Notes under the pieces: generated by a model
Told to the model about the DNA's origin: nothing
Seen by the model: the letters and a program-made list of their open reading frames with translations, nothing else
The model's database searches: none
Made by a program: the position numbers and the translations under genes
From: CAWJTV01 sp963845695
GTDB taxonomy: Bacteria; Planctomycetota; Planctomycetia; Isosphaerales; Isosphaeraceae
Direction: 5' to 3'
DNA length: 64,000 bases
Assembly (NCBI GenBank): GCA_963845695.1
Contig: CAWJTQ010000002.1
Span: 1,178,001 to 1,242,000, forward strand
In this document: piece by piece, positions 1-9,814 of the stretch
Numbering within the stretch: the first letter of the stretch is position 1
Layout of the letters: each line of letters begins with the position of its first letter

Positions 1-733
1 GGAATGCGCCGCCATCGAAGTCAGCAATCGCGATCACGCCGAGCTGCCACTGCGTGTACATACCGCCTGGCGTGTAATGGCGCCCTAGAGGGAGTTTCTG
101 CGGATCGGCTATTTCGACTTCGACCGAGTATCCCGTGAACTCGGGTTCGGTGCCCACGAACGCGAAGCCGCCTTGATTGCGGACAGTGCTGCGCCCGCCG
201 TCGCAACCCACGAGAAAGCGCGAGCGAAAACGCTGCCCGCCGGCATAAACGGTGACTTGCTCGTCCGAAGCCTCGAACCCTTCGACACCCTGGCCGCGAC
301 GAATCTCGATTCCAACGGAAAGCGCGTGAGCGGCGAGGACGTGCTCAAGATGCTCCATTTCAGCCCCGAATTGGGCGTCGGCCGGTCCCGGCAGCCTGTA
401 TGTCCACCGCGCGGAGTCTATGTTGGCGTAGTCGAACTGGATTCCCGCGAAGTGACCGGCTGGTCCGCGAAACTGCGAACCGGTAGCCATAGAGCCCGGC
501 AGTGGTTGGCTGTCGGTCCGAGGCTGCACGGCAATTTGTTCCAGCAGTCCGCGGCGGTAGAAGGCTTCGATGCTTGGGCCCCAGAGTCCTCTCATCCCAA
601 ATGGAAGCCGCTTCAGGGGCGAGAGCGGGTTTTCCAACTGTTCGAGTACAAGTACCGAGAGCTTCGCTAGCCGCAGTTCGCAGGCCAAGAACAGGCCGAC
701 CGGACCCGCCCCCGCGATGATTACGTCGTACAC
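1..733 (-). CDS. FAD-dependent aromatic-ring monooxygenase, N-terminal part (runs off left edge)
   Basis: The reading frame is open for 244 codons and leaves the window at base 1, so the C-terminus is missing. Residues 4-13 read VIIAGAGPVG, the GxGxxG dinucleotide-binding fold for FAD, and about residues 177-186 read GCDGGRSTVR, the DG motif of class A flavoprotein hydroxylases (the PHBH, pentachlorophenol and rifampicin monooxygenase group). Such enzymes use NAD(P)H and oxygen to hydroxylate an aromatic substrate in the cytoplasm; the substrate cannot be told from this. I chose the GTG start at 733 because AAGGAGG (742-748) lies 8 bases upstream; a TTG at 736 is an alternative. It is divergent from an AraC regulator, which probably controls it. 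No frameshift is seen. Confidence 0.88.
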   Translation of the reverse strand, partial: MYDVIIAGAGPVGLFLACELRLAKLSVLVLEQLENPLSPLKRLPFGMRGLWGPSIEAFYRRGLLEQIAVQPRTDSQPLPGSMATGSQFRGPAGHFAGIQFDYANIDSARWTYRLPGPADAQFGAEMEHLEHVLAAHALSVGIEIRRGQGVEGFEASDEQVTVYAGGQRFRSRFLVGCDGGRSTVRNQGGFAFVGTEPEFTGYSVEVEIADPQKLPLGRHYTPGGMYTQWQLGVIAIADFDGGAF

Positions 734-857
734 CAAGGCGTCCTCCTTTGGCTTGTGGGCGTGGAATGCACTGTTCTTAACTGAATCGCTTGTTGACCAC
801 AATGCGGAATTCGGCCAAGATATTCGCAGATCCTGCCATTCTGCTTGGGGTGTACGA
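734..857. promoter_or_regulatory. Divergent promoter region between monooxygenase and AraC regulator
   Basis: The 124-base gap between the two divergent start codons must hold both promoters and probably the regulator's operator. TTGACC at 793-798 followed 18 bases later by AAGATA is a weak plus-strand sigma-70-like candidate. No clear operator palindrome is visible. The role is inferred from gene arrangement. Confidence 0.4.
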
Positions 858-1649
858 ATGCCTGTATTGAAGAGCACCGACATCAAGGTTGACGTCGATG
901 TCATCCAACGCGACGTGGTGACGATGGGCCTGAAGATGGTCACTCGCAAGTACGAGACGGGATTCCATCGCCATCGCAAGGCTCAGTTTGTGATGGCGGT
1001 GTCCGGCGCTCTGACGTGCGAGGCGGAAGGCGGTATCTGGATCGTCCCGCCGCAGACCGCCATCTGGATTCCCCCCAGTATCGAGCACCGCATCACCCTG
1101 GCGGGCAGCGTCGAAGGCTACAACGCGTTCGTCGAGCCCGCCGCGGCGCGGGGATTACCTTCCGAGTGCTGCACGATCGCCGTGACCCCGCTGCTTCGCG
1201 AGCTCCTGATCCGAACCGCCCAATACCCAGCCGAGGTTGCCGATGGAGGAATGGAGTCACGAGTGTCGTCCCTATTGCTCGAAGAAATCGCGATTGCCGA
1301 TTTGGGGCAGTTGCATCTGCCGATGCCGAAGGACCGCCGTTTGCGGGCGATCTTTCAGAGTCTCATGGAAAGCCCGGCCGACCGTGGGACGCTGACGGCC
1401 TGGGCCAAGCGGCACGCGATGAGCGAGCGCACCTTCGCCCGTCTGATTGTTACCGAAACGGGCATGAGTTTCGGCCGCTGGCGCACGCAGCTCGGCATCA
1501 TTCTCGCGATCCAGTGGATGGCGGAGGGGGCGTCCGTCCAACAGGTCGCCAGCGACCTCGGATATGAAAGTGTTGGCAGTTTCGTGACGATGTTCCGAAA
1601 GGTTGTGGGCATCTCGCCGGGCCGCTACATGGCTGGCCGGGGAAGTTGA
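858..1649 (+). CDS. AraC-family transcriptional regulator with cupin-like sensor domain
   Basis: A 263-residue protein. The N-terminal half has the cupin-like AraC ligand-binding pattern (GFHRHRKAQFVMAVSG and then WIVPPQTAIWIPPSIEH), typical of regulators with HxH-type arms. Residues about 177-257 form the double helix-turn-helix, including GTLTAWAKRHAMSERTFARL and the C-terminal signature DLGYESVGSFVTMFRKVVG. It should bind DNA and switch on or off the divergent flavin monooxygenase in response to a small molecule. I start at ATG 858; the frame stays open upstream to 570, but that would run into the divergent gene and the extra sequence is not AraC-like. Confidence 0.88.
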   Translation: MPVLKSTDIKVDVDVIQRDVVTMGLKMVTRKYETGFHRHRKAQFVMAVSGALTCEAEGGIWIVPPQTAIWIPPSIEHRITLAGSVEGYNAFVEPAAARGLPSECCTIAVTPLLRELLIRTAQYPAEVADGGMESRVSSLLLEEIAIADLGQLHLPMPKDRRLRAIFQSLMESPADRGTLTAWAKRHAMSERTFARLIVTETGMSFGRWRTQLGIILAIQWMAEGASVQQVASDLGYESVGSFVTMFRKVVGISPGRYMAGRGS

Positions 1650-1893
1650 GGACGCGTCGGGGAGCTTCCGCACGGTTGTGCGGGTTGGCAGGTGTAGCCG
1701 CTTTCCACCGGCCGCCGCAGATCGGCTTCCCAGGCCCGAACACCTGCGATAAAAAGGTCAATTGGCGTCCTGTCCTCTCCTCTAAATAATGGGGCCAGGA
1801 ACCAGGTCTCGCGGTTTTCCCAAGCCCCGACGATTCGGTTGGGGATCAGAGGTTTCCTGATGGCACTTCCCGATCCGGGCCCAGGAGCTGCAT

Positions 1894-1918
1894 TTTTTCC
1901 ATAAAAAAAATGGAAAAA
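1894..1918. repeat. AT-rich perfect inverted repeat
   Basis: TTTTTCCAT (1894-1902) pairs perfectly with ATGGAAAAA (1910-1918) around a 7-base A loop. It is strikingly AT-rich against a background of roughly two-thirds GC. It could be a terminator for the AraC transcript read from either strand, though it is about 240 bases past the stop, or part of the upstream region of the promoter at 1982-2010. Confidence 0.5.
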
Positions 1919-1969
1919 TTTTATGTCTCAGTCGATTCCAGGGTTGCGCCGAGAAAACGCGCGAATTCC

Positions 1970-2010
1970 ACGATAGGTGCATTAACGGATTCCCAAAGCT
2001 GTGGTATACT
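1970..2010 (+). promoter_or_regulatory. Sigma-70-like promoter with conserved upstream box (copy 1)
   Basis: TTAACG at 1982-1987 and TATACT at 2005-2010 are separated by exactly 17 bases, the sigma-70 optimum. Immediately upstream is GATAGGTGCA. The same box, -35, spacing and -10 recur on the minus strand at 27844-27882, so the arrangement is conserved rather than chance. The transcript would run towards the amidohydrolase gene, which begins 670 bases downstream; nothing coding is evident directly after it. Confidence 0.55.
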
Positions 2011-2679
2011 AATAGGGAGGGGTTAAGTGCGCGCGGCCAGTCCGAGATCGCTCGGCATGATGTTCCCATCCCAGCTAGGCTCTCCTCCCATCTCCACAAA
2101 CCAGTCATCTTGTGCCGACCGACCCCGCATCAGGTCGAAAACCGTGGGCCGGGCACCGGAGACCCGCCGAAAAAGCTGCCATTCAGTGCCATCGATTGCG
2201 ACCGGTTTGCAGCCATAACTCCTTTTCCAAATGGATCTTACGTCATGGCGGTGGACGTGTCTCGCCGTGGCACACTGCCATGGAATCCAATTCCGGAGTG
2301 GGCGGTCTTTGTCTTGACTGACCCCTGGCCGCTGACCCCGGATCCCTGCGGAAAACAGGTGTAGACAAAGCCGTCTCCTCAGGTCCGGTTGCGGCTCCGC
2401 CGCAGGCAGAAGGAAGGAAAGGGCTTCGTCTCCCGCTCAGAAGCTCTCGCTTTGGGTCGGGCCGTGGATAAGAAATGCATGCTCGAATTCCACTTTGCGG
2501 TTGAAAACCCGGTAGGGCCGTGATTTCAACGGGCGACGCATTTATAATCGGCGGGATTTTTCAAAGGATCGGCTGGACGTGGCGGTCGTTGTTCGCGACA
2601 GCCGCCTCCCTCCCACAGACGCCGGCGCATGTTTCCACAGCAGTTCTTCCGAGCAACAGACATCTCGAGGACGCAAATC

Positions 2680-5600
2680 ATGAGGCGGTCACAACTGGCG
2701 GAGCTTGGCTGGCGTAGCCTGGCGGTCAGACTGGGCGTGCTGTGCACGGTGGGACTGAGTCTTGCAGCGTTGCGGTCGCTGGTGGCGGCCGACGAGCTCG
2801 CGGGGCTCGGCTCCGGAGTTTACCCCGCGGCGTATGCGATCAAGAGCGCAAAGGTCGTGGCCGCGCCGGGCAAGGTGTTCGAGCCCGGCACGATCGTGGT
2901 CCGGCGGGGAGTGATCGAAGCGATCGGGCCGGACAAGGACGTCGTGATCCCCTATGACGCGGAAACGATCGAGGGCAAGGGGCTGGTGGTCTATCCGGGA
3001 TTCATCGATCTCTACACAACGATCGGCCAGCGCGCCGGAGTGGAGCGGTCGGCGACCGGCCGCGGCAAGCCGGTCGACGTGGCGGATGCGCCCTTGATCG
3101 TCACACCGGCTGATAATCGTCGCGGCCTGACCCCCGAGTTCGAGGCCGCCGGCGTGCTGGATCTGAACGACGCTCTGGTCGAGCCGAGGCGACGGCTGGG
3201 TTTCACCGACCTACTCTCGGCTCCGGGAGGCGCGATCGCGACTGGTCAGAGTGCGCTGGTGAGCCTGAGTGGCCTGCCGCGGCGGGAGGCGGTCATCGAC
3301 GCGCCTGTGGCGCTGCACGTGAACCTCGCGCCGCCATCCGAGCCGGGCGCGGCGGCGGGGCCCCGCACCGAGACGCCCCAGCCGACTCCCGGTCCCGGTC
3401 AGGGCCGTCGGCGGATGAGCGAACAGGCCAAGCCGATCGAGAATCCCTATCCTCGCGTGCTGATGGGCTCGATCGCCCACTTCCGCCAGGCCATGCTCGA
3501 CGCCGACCATCTCCGGAAGCTCGACGCCTACTACGAGCAACACGGCGGGTTGCGACCACCGTTGGACCCGGCTCTCAGGGCCCTCCAGTCCGCGCGGTCG
3601 AAGAAACTGGCAGTCTGGTGGGAAGCGAACTCTCGCGACGAGATCCACCGGGCTCTCGACCTTGCGGAGGAGTTCGGTACGACGGCTGTGATCGTCGGTG
3701 GGCGCGAGGCGTCCAAGGTCGTGGACCGCCTCAAGGCGGCCAAGGTCTCTGTCGTCCTGCGATTGAACGTGCCCGAGGAGCCGAAAGTCCCTTCCGAGCA
3801 AGAATATCGCAAGAAGGCGGCCGCCGAGCGCGACGAGCCGCTCCGCGTGCTGGCTCACCGCAAGTCCAAGTGGAACGAACAACTGGCTACAGCGGCCGTA
3901 CTGGCCAAAGCCGGGATTCCCTTCGCCTTCGCCACCGACGGAATCGACCGGCTCGATACCGTCCCGGCCAACCTGCGCCACGTGATCGCCGCCGGACTGA
4001 AAGCCGATGATGCCCTGACGGCGCTGACAAAGAACGCCGCGCTGATCGCGGGTGTCGACCGCCGTCTCGGCAGTCTTGAGGTTGGCAAGCTTGGGCACGT
4101 CGTTGCCATGACCGGCGCGTTCTCCGACGAGAAGGCGAAGGTCAAGCTCGTCCTGATCGACGGGCTGAAGTTCGAGATCAAGCCCGAGGATTCCGACCGG
4201 GCCAAGGCGAAAGGCGGCGGAGGTCGCACTCGCCCCGGCGGTCGCGGCAACGTCGCCGAGAGGAGCGAACCGGACGAGGAAGGCGACGAGCTGGCACCCG
4301 AACCCAAGAAAAAGGCAGGACGCCCTCTCGCCGAGCGTAAGGACACGACGGATCAGCCCGGCGAGCCGGCAAAGGCCAAGCCCGTCCGGCCGGAGATCGC
4401 GAAGAAGGGACGAGACATTCAGGAATTATCCAAGAGAATCGCCCGGCTCGAGGCTGTCAACGCGAAGGATCATCAAGATATCGAGGAGATGAGGAAACAA
4501 ATCGAGGGGTCAGCGCAAGAGGTCCAGAAGAAGGGGGAAGCGATCTCCAAGCCCGAAGCCCAGAGGAAAGCCGTCTCGAAGGCCGATTCCCCAAGGCCCG
4601 AGGCCGAGAAGAAGGCTGCGCCCAGACCCGAGACGCCCAGACCGCAAGCGGCTCCCTTCGTGGATGTCGCGAGCGAGCTCGACGAGGATCGCAAGCCGAC
4701 GATCCATACTGGCGGCGATGTGCTGATCAAGGACGCCACGATCCTGACCGTGACCAAGGGGACGATCCCCAGGGGCTCGATCCTGGTCGAGAAAGGGAAG
4801 ATCAAGGCCGTCGGCAAGGACGTGACAGCCCCCGCGGGCGTGTTGGTCATCGACGCGAAGGGAATGGTGGCGATGCCCGGGATCATCGACACCCACTCGC
4901 ACATCGCCGTGCAGGGAGGTGTCAACGAGGGGAGCCTGTCGGTCGTGCCGGAGGTCCGGGTCAAGGACGTGGTCACAGGCGACGACATCGCCATCTACCG
5001 GGCCCTCGCGGGCGGCACGACGACAGCGCGGCTGTTGCACGGGTCGGCCAACACGATTGGCGGCCAGGACGCCGTGGCCAAGCTGCGCTACGGTAAACCG
5101 GGCCGCGAGATGATCGTCCGCGACTCGCCTCAAGGCGTGAAGTTCGCGTTGGGCGAAAACGTCACGCGGTCCGCCCGCCGCGGTCAGGGCGACGGCCCGG
5201 CACGGTTCCCCAACACACGGATGGGGGTCGAGGCCGTCATCGAGAGAGCCTTCGAGGAGGCGATGGCCTATCGCGCCATGTGGGACGCCTACAAGAAGGC
5301 CGGTAATGCCAAGGACTCGAAGGGACGCCGACCCCTGCCGCCCCCGCGAGTGGATCTGCGACTCGAGGCCCTGGCCGGCATTCTCGACGGCTCGATCCGG
5401 ATCCATAGCCACTGCTACCGTAGCGACGAGATCCTGATGTTGCTCAATACGGCCCAGAAGTACGGCGTACGGGTGCAGTCCCTTCAACACGTCCTGGAGG
5501 GTTACAAGGTGGCCGCCGAGATCGCTGCCCACGGGGCGAGCGCCTCGACCTTCTCCGATTGGTGGGCGTACAAGGTCGAGGCATTTGATGCGATCCCCTT

Positions 5601-7346
5601 CAACGCCGCGCTCCTGACCGAGGCCGGCGCCAATGTCTGCATCAAGAGCGACGACGCCGAGCTGATGCGGCACCTCAACCTCGAGGCGGCCAAGATGGTG
5701 AAGTACGGCGGGGTCTCCGAGGCGCAGGCGCTGGCGATGATCACGATCAACCCGGCGCGCGAGCTGGGGATCGACAATCGGCTGGGGTCGATCGAGGTGG
5801 GCAAGGACGCGGACATCGTCCTGTTCAATGCCCACCCCTTCGACGCCTTCTCCCGATGTGAGCTCTCGTTGATCGACGGCGAGGCCTATTTCCAGCGCCG
5901 CGAGCCGGGAGGCAAGCTGGTTGCCCGGCCCGGGGATCATGCGGCCATGCCCGTGGCACCTGAGTCACTCCGCAACCGGACAATCGAGATCGCCGCACAG
6001 CCGAAGGCGATCTTCGCGTTGGTCGGGGCGAATCTTCATCCGGTCGTCGGTCCCGAGATCAAGGGAGGGACCGTGGTCGTCGCTGATGGCAAGATCGCGG
6101 CGGTCGGCCCGGCCGGCACCCGGATTCCGCCCGAGGCCCAAACCATCGAGCTCAGCGGCCTGGACGTCTGGCCGGGGATGGTGGACGCCGGCTCGACGCT
6201 CGGCCTCTTCGAAGTCGGCAGCCTGGGCGAGACCCAGGACTTCGCCGACGCGGCGCAGTTCCAGCCCGAGCTGCGCAGTAGCGTGGCGTTGCGAGCGGAC
6301 AGCGAGCATATTCCCGTGACTCGAGCCAACGGGATCTTGACCTCGTTCGTCCAGCCGTCCGGCGGCGTGATCTCGGGTCAGGGCTGCGTGATCGACCTGC
6401 GCGGCTGGGTACCGCGGGAGCTGGTGGTTGCCGATCTGGCGGGCCTGAACGTGACAATCCCGACCTATATCGTGCGCAATCCCGAGGGGCGTCGGTTCGG
6501 CCCGGGCGACCGGGGATCGGCCCTGGGACCGGCGCTGGTGCTGGTGCCAACGACCCGAATGCACGCCGGAAGGGGCAGCTCGACCGGATCAAGGAGTTCT
6601 TCCACAAGGCCCTCGCCTATGATGCCGTGGTCCGAGGTGCTCGCCAGCACGGCGATATACCGCCGGAGCCCGATCCACGTCTGGAAGCAATGGCCCCCTA
6701 CGCCCGCGGAGAGAAGCCCGTGATCTTTCACGCCGAGAACCAGGTTGAGATCCTCGACGCCCTGGACCTTGCTCGGGAGCTGAAGCTCAAGGCTGTGATC
6801 TCGGGCGCGGCGGAGGCCTGGAAGGTGGTCGAGGCCCTCAAGAAAGCCAAGGTACCCGTGCTGATCGGCGGAACGCTGCACCTGCCGCGGCACGACTACG
6901 ATCCGTATGATGCGGTCTATGCCACCCCCGCGAAGCTGCACGAAGCGGGAGTGACCTTCGCCATCCGCTCTCAGGGCGGTGGACCCAGTGCGGCGACCGC
7001 TCTCCGCAACCTCCCCTACGAAGCCGCGTCTGCCGTCGCTTTCGGACTCCCCGAAGACACGGCCATTCAAGCCGTCACCATCGCCCCGGCGCGAATCCTC
7101 GGTATCGCCGATCAGGTCGGCTCGATCGAGGCCGGGAAGCGAGCCAACCTGGTGGTCACAGCGGGACACCTGCTCCAGCCGACCACGAACGTTCTCGCCC
7201 TGTTCATCGACGGCGAGCCTATCCGGCCCGAGAGTCGCCACACCCAGCTCTATGCCAAGTACCGCCGCCGCCTCGAGGAAGTCCGCACTGGTCGCGCACG
7301 GCTAGGAATCGAGCCGACATCCGGCCGCGACGTCAGCCATCGATGA
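2680..7346 (+). CDS. Secreted triple-module amidohydrolase-family protein (one frameshift)
   Basis: A reconstructed protein of about 1,555 residues with an N-terminal signal-type hydrophobic segment (LAVRLGVLCTVGLSLAAL). It has three successive amidohydrolase-fold modules. Module 1 is about residues 45-500; a Lys/Glu/Pro-rich linker covers 500-670; module 2 is about 675-1090; module 3 is about 1100-1550. Only module 2 keeps the metal ligands: DTHSH near 736-740, HSHC, QHV and the Asp in KSDD. Modules 1 and 3 have GFIDLYTTIG and GMVDAGSTLG at the HxH position and are probably non-catalytic. The frame shifts between about 6525 and 6560, in the repeated GCTGGT stretch; the second frame then continues in step to 7346. 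ATG 2680 is preceded by AGGA at 8 bases. The substrate is unknown; it should act outside the cytoplasm on cyclic amide, peptide or related bonds. Confidence 0.85.
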
Positions 7347-7419
7347 ACCGAGCCGAGGAGTCGGTGGGCGAATGTCGAAGCCCCAAACCGAACCGCGAGC
7401 GGGAGGAATGATCATGTTT

Positions 7420-7467
7420 CCTGACAGTCGGGGTCCGCGAGATCCGACGGGACCCGCGACTGTCAGG
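7420..7467 (+). terminator. Strong inverted repeat after the amidohydrolase
   Basis: CCTGACAGTCG at 7420-7430 pairs with CGACTGTCAGG at 7457-7467, with further pairing of GGTCC and GGACC inside. It begins 74 bases after the stop codon. There is no T-run, so it is a candidate terminator or transcript-stabilising hairpin rather than a textbook intrinsic terminator. Confidence 0.5.
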
Positions 7468-7607
7468 CAGCCGATGAGCTGTCTTGATGCGGCGAAGAGC
7501 GATCGTCACAATTCGGTGGAACCGAAGCCGTACTCATCTGGCGTCAGATGACCTGTGCCTTGACAGATGTTGGCATCGAGGACCATCCCTTGACGGCCTC
7601 GACGAGA

Positions 7608-8031
7608 TCATCCGACGATTCCGTCTTTTGCAGGCTCGACGCCCGGAGCAGAGTGAAGGTACGACTCCAGAATCTTTCCGAACTGGTCCCCATGATGGGT
7701 GCGGCTGATGTACTCTGTCACGCCCATGCGATACAGTGTGGTCGCCTGGTCGATGCGGTATCGATCGGCGATGATGAGTACAGGGACTGCGCCGCGCCAG
7801 GACAGTCGTTGCCCAGAGGAGCCGATTCAGCTCTTCATAATGACTACCATGGCGATTCCAATGCACGACAATGAGCCGTGGCTTGGCCATCGTCAGCAAG
7901 GAACACGCTTCATCCATGGTGGCCGCCACGATCATCCGGCTTCCTCCGCCGTTTTGATCGTGAAGCCCCTTCTGAAGAAGTCTCAGCAGTTGCTCGTCGC
8001 CCGTGATCGTGATAATGGTGCAGGCGGTCAT
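7608..8031 (-). CDS. Receiver-domain-like protein lacking the phospho-acceptor Asp (one frameshift)
   Basis: About 141 residues when one base is corrected near 7800. The pattern is that of a response-regulator receiver fold: MTACTIITITGDEQLLRLL (beta1/alpha1), PRLIVVHWNRHG (beta3), VPVLIIADRYRIDQATTLYR (beta4/alpha4) and MGVTEYISRTH (beta5). In active receivers beta3 ends in Asp; here it ends in HWN, and the acidic pair after beta1 is only partly kept (GDE). It has no output domain. I infer a pseudo-receiver or degenerate stand-alone receiver; no histidine kinase is adjacent. The shift separates NRLLWATT from LSWRGAVPVLIIAD, with good protein sequence on both sides. Confidence 0.6.
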
Positions 8032-8577
8032 GCTTGATAGACTCCCTGTGGAGAAAGAGCAAATCCATGCGTTCTTACAGGGACGGTGAGAGGATCAACC
8101 CGTCAGGGGTGATCGGTTGACGCACGATCGACGACCCGGAATCGAGACGGCGACGACATCGATCAAGGATCATTGATCAAGCTTAAGAAGGGGAGAAGCA
8201 ACCGGGAGCCTGCCTCGCTGGTGTGCTCCAGTTGCTTGCTCACTCAACACCATTCTACAAACTTTTTTCGATTTTGGCATCTCCCCGAAGTAGATTCTGC
8301 GAAGTTATGCCGTTAACTCCCGAAGAAACTTTGACTTACATATCGAGAAAAAAATTAAAGCTCCAACGCGAATTTACAACGAAGTCACTCGGACTCCGAG
8401 ACATACGGTCATCTTCGAGGGCTCGGCTCTTAAGATTGTGACGATACGAGAGAAGGTCCGCGGGGCTCATTGATACGAATGTTCAGATCCGAGTGAGGTC
8501 GGAGGCGGCTTTGGTTACTTGGACGCTTGGTGACAAGCGCTGGACCGCGAATGTTTCCACCCAGAGGGTCAACAGCC
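8032..8577. other. Gap with no recognisable gene, partly AT-rich
   Basis: I see no convincing coding sequence. Bases about 8225-8440 are noticeably more AT-rich than the surroundings. The gap must contain the divergent promoters for the receiver-like gene and the MBL hydrolase, but no clear boxes stand out. Confidence 0.4.
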
Positions 8578-9660
8578 ATGGTCTCACAAATCCGTGTGCG
8601 CAGCCTGATTCTTGCGATTCTTGTGGGATGGGGAGGAGTCGCGTCCGCCCAATCGGCAACCTCGCGACCTGGGTTGGAGATCGACTTCATCGACGTGATG
8701 GGGGGTGCGGCGACCTTGGTGGTGACTCCGGACCACGAGTCGATTCTGATCGACTCGGGCTGGCCGGGCGTGGACGACCGCGACCCGAAGCGGATCGTCC
8801 ACGTCTTGAAGGACCTGGCGGGCTGCGACCATCTCGATCACCTGGTCACGACTCACTGGCATCGGGACCACTTTGGTGGTGTCGAGGGCCTGGCCCGTCG
8901 GATTCGCATCGACCACTTCTGGGACCGAGGGCTGCCGGAGGACGGAGACGGTCAACTCGATTTCCCGGACGGCCCGAAGCCCGACGATGCGCTCGGACGG
9001 GCCTACCGCGCGGCGAGCCAGGGCAAGCGCAAGGCTCTCAGGGCAGGCGACACGCTGCCGCTCAAGCGTGTCGAGCGCCCTGGTCCTCGCCTCGGGAGGC
9101 GAGGTGATCGAATTGGTCCGACGGTTTGGCGAGACCGGCGAACGCTCGCAGAACGCCTCGTGCGCGGACGCCCCTCCTGACCAGCCGGTCGATACCTCCG
9201 ATAACGCCCGAAGCCTGGCTCTCTTATTCAGCATCGGACGATTCCAGTTCTTCGACGCCGGTGACCTGACCTGGAACGTCGAGAAGAAGCTGGTCTGCCC
9301 GATCGACCTGATCGGCAAGGTTGATCTCTACCAGGTAACGCACCACGGGATGGACATCTCGAACCATCCGACGCTCTTGAAGACGATCGCACCCACGGTT
9401 GCCATTATGAACAATGGTCCGCGCAAGGAGGCGCTCCGGCAACGGTCAAGCGATTGCGGGCGATCTCGTCGATCGAGGCGGCCTATCAGCTCCACCGCAA
9501 CGTGGCCACCACGGACGCGGAGAACACGGAGGCAGCGCTGATCGCCAATAGAGACCAGGCGGGTGGCCAGATCATCCGTGTGTTCGTCCAGCCGGACGGG
9601 TCGAGCTTCACGGTCCAGCTCGGTGAGGACGGGCCGAAGCGGCGATTTGAGTCGCGGTAG
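8578..9660 (+). CDS. Secreted metallo-beta-lactamase-fold hydrolase (two frameshifts)
   Basis: About 360 residues after correcting shifts near 9080 and 9430. The protein opens with a signal peptide (VRSLILAILVGWGGVASAQS). Residues 92-98 read THWHRDH, the HxHxDH zinc site of the MBL fold, and VTHHGMDISNHP later supplies a further conserved His. The arrangement (IDVMGGAATLVVTP, then ILIDSGWPG) resembles the ComEC/Rec2-type periplasmic MBL proteins found in planctomycetes. It probably hydrolyses an ester or phosphodiester in the periplasm; the substrate is unknown. I start at ATG 8578; an ATG at 8527 would add residues before the signal peptide. Both shifts have conserved sequence on each side, so sequencing error is likely. 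Confidence 0.78.
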
Positions 9661-9814
9661 CTGATGGAGGGCGTCGGCACGGAGACCCGCAGCGGTTCCC
9701 CGGCCAGAACGATTCCATCTCGAAGGCCGGTCGGTCCCGATCTGGTACCTGCTGTTGCCCTGAGCTCCCATGGCGAGACCGGAGAGACGTGCGCACTCGC
9801 GTGAGTCCAAGCGT

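Larger units (their letters stand above)
1650..2679. other. Long non-coding gap with AT-rich hairpin and a promoter-like element
   Basis: About 1 kb separates the AraC gene from the amidohydrolase. No open frame here looks like protein. It holds the AT-rich inverted repeat and the TTAACG/TATACT promoter element listed separately, and a TATAAT at 2543-2548 that may be a -10 box for the downstream gene, though no good -35 sits 17 bases upstream of it. Confidence 0.5.

Noticed and set aside
2027..2364. Small overlapping plus-strand frames after the promoter element
   Set aside because: Pro/Arg-rich, no ribosome site and no family pattern; better left as non-coding leader.
3211..4098. 295-codon open frame on the minus strand
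   Set aside because: Antisense shadow of amidohydrolase module 1.
4510..5940. 476-codon open frame on the minus strand
   Set aside because: Lies wholly inside the amidohydrolase gene on the other strand; composition (His, Arg, Gly, Val rich) is that of an antisense shadow, with no family pattern.
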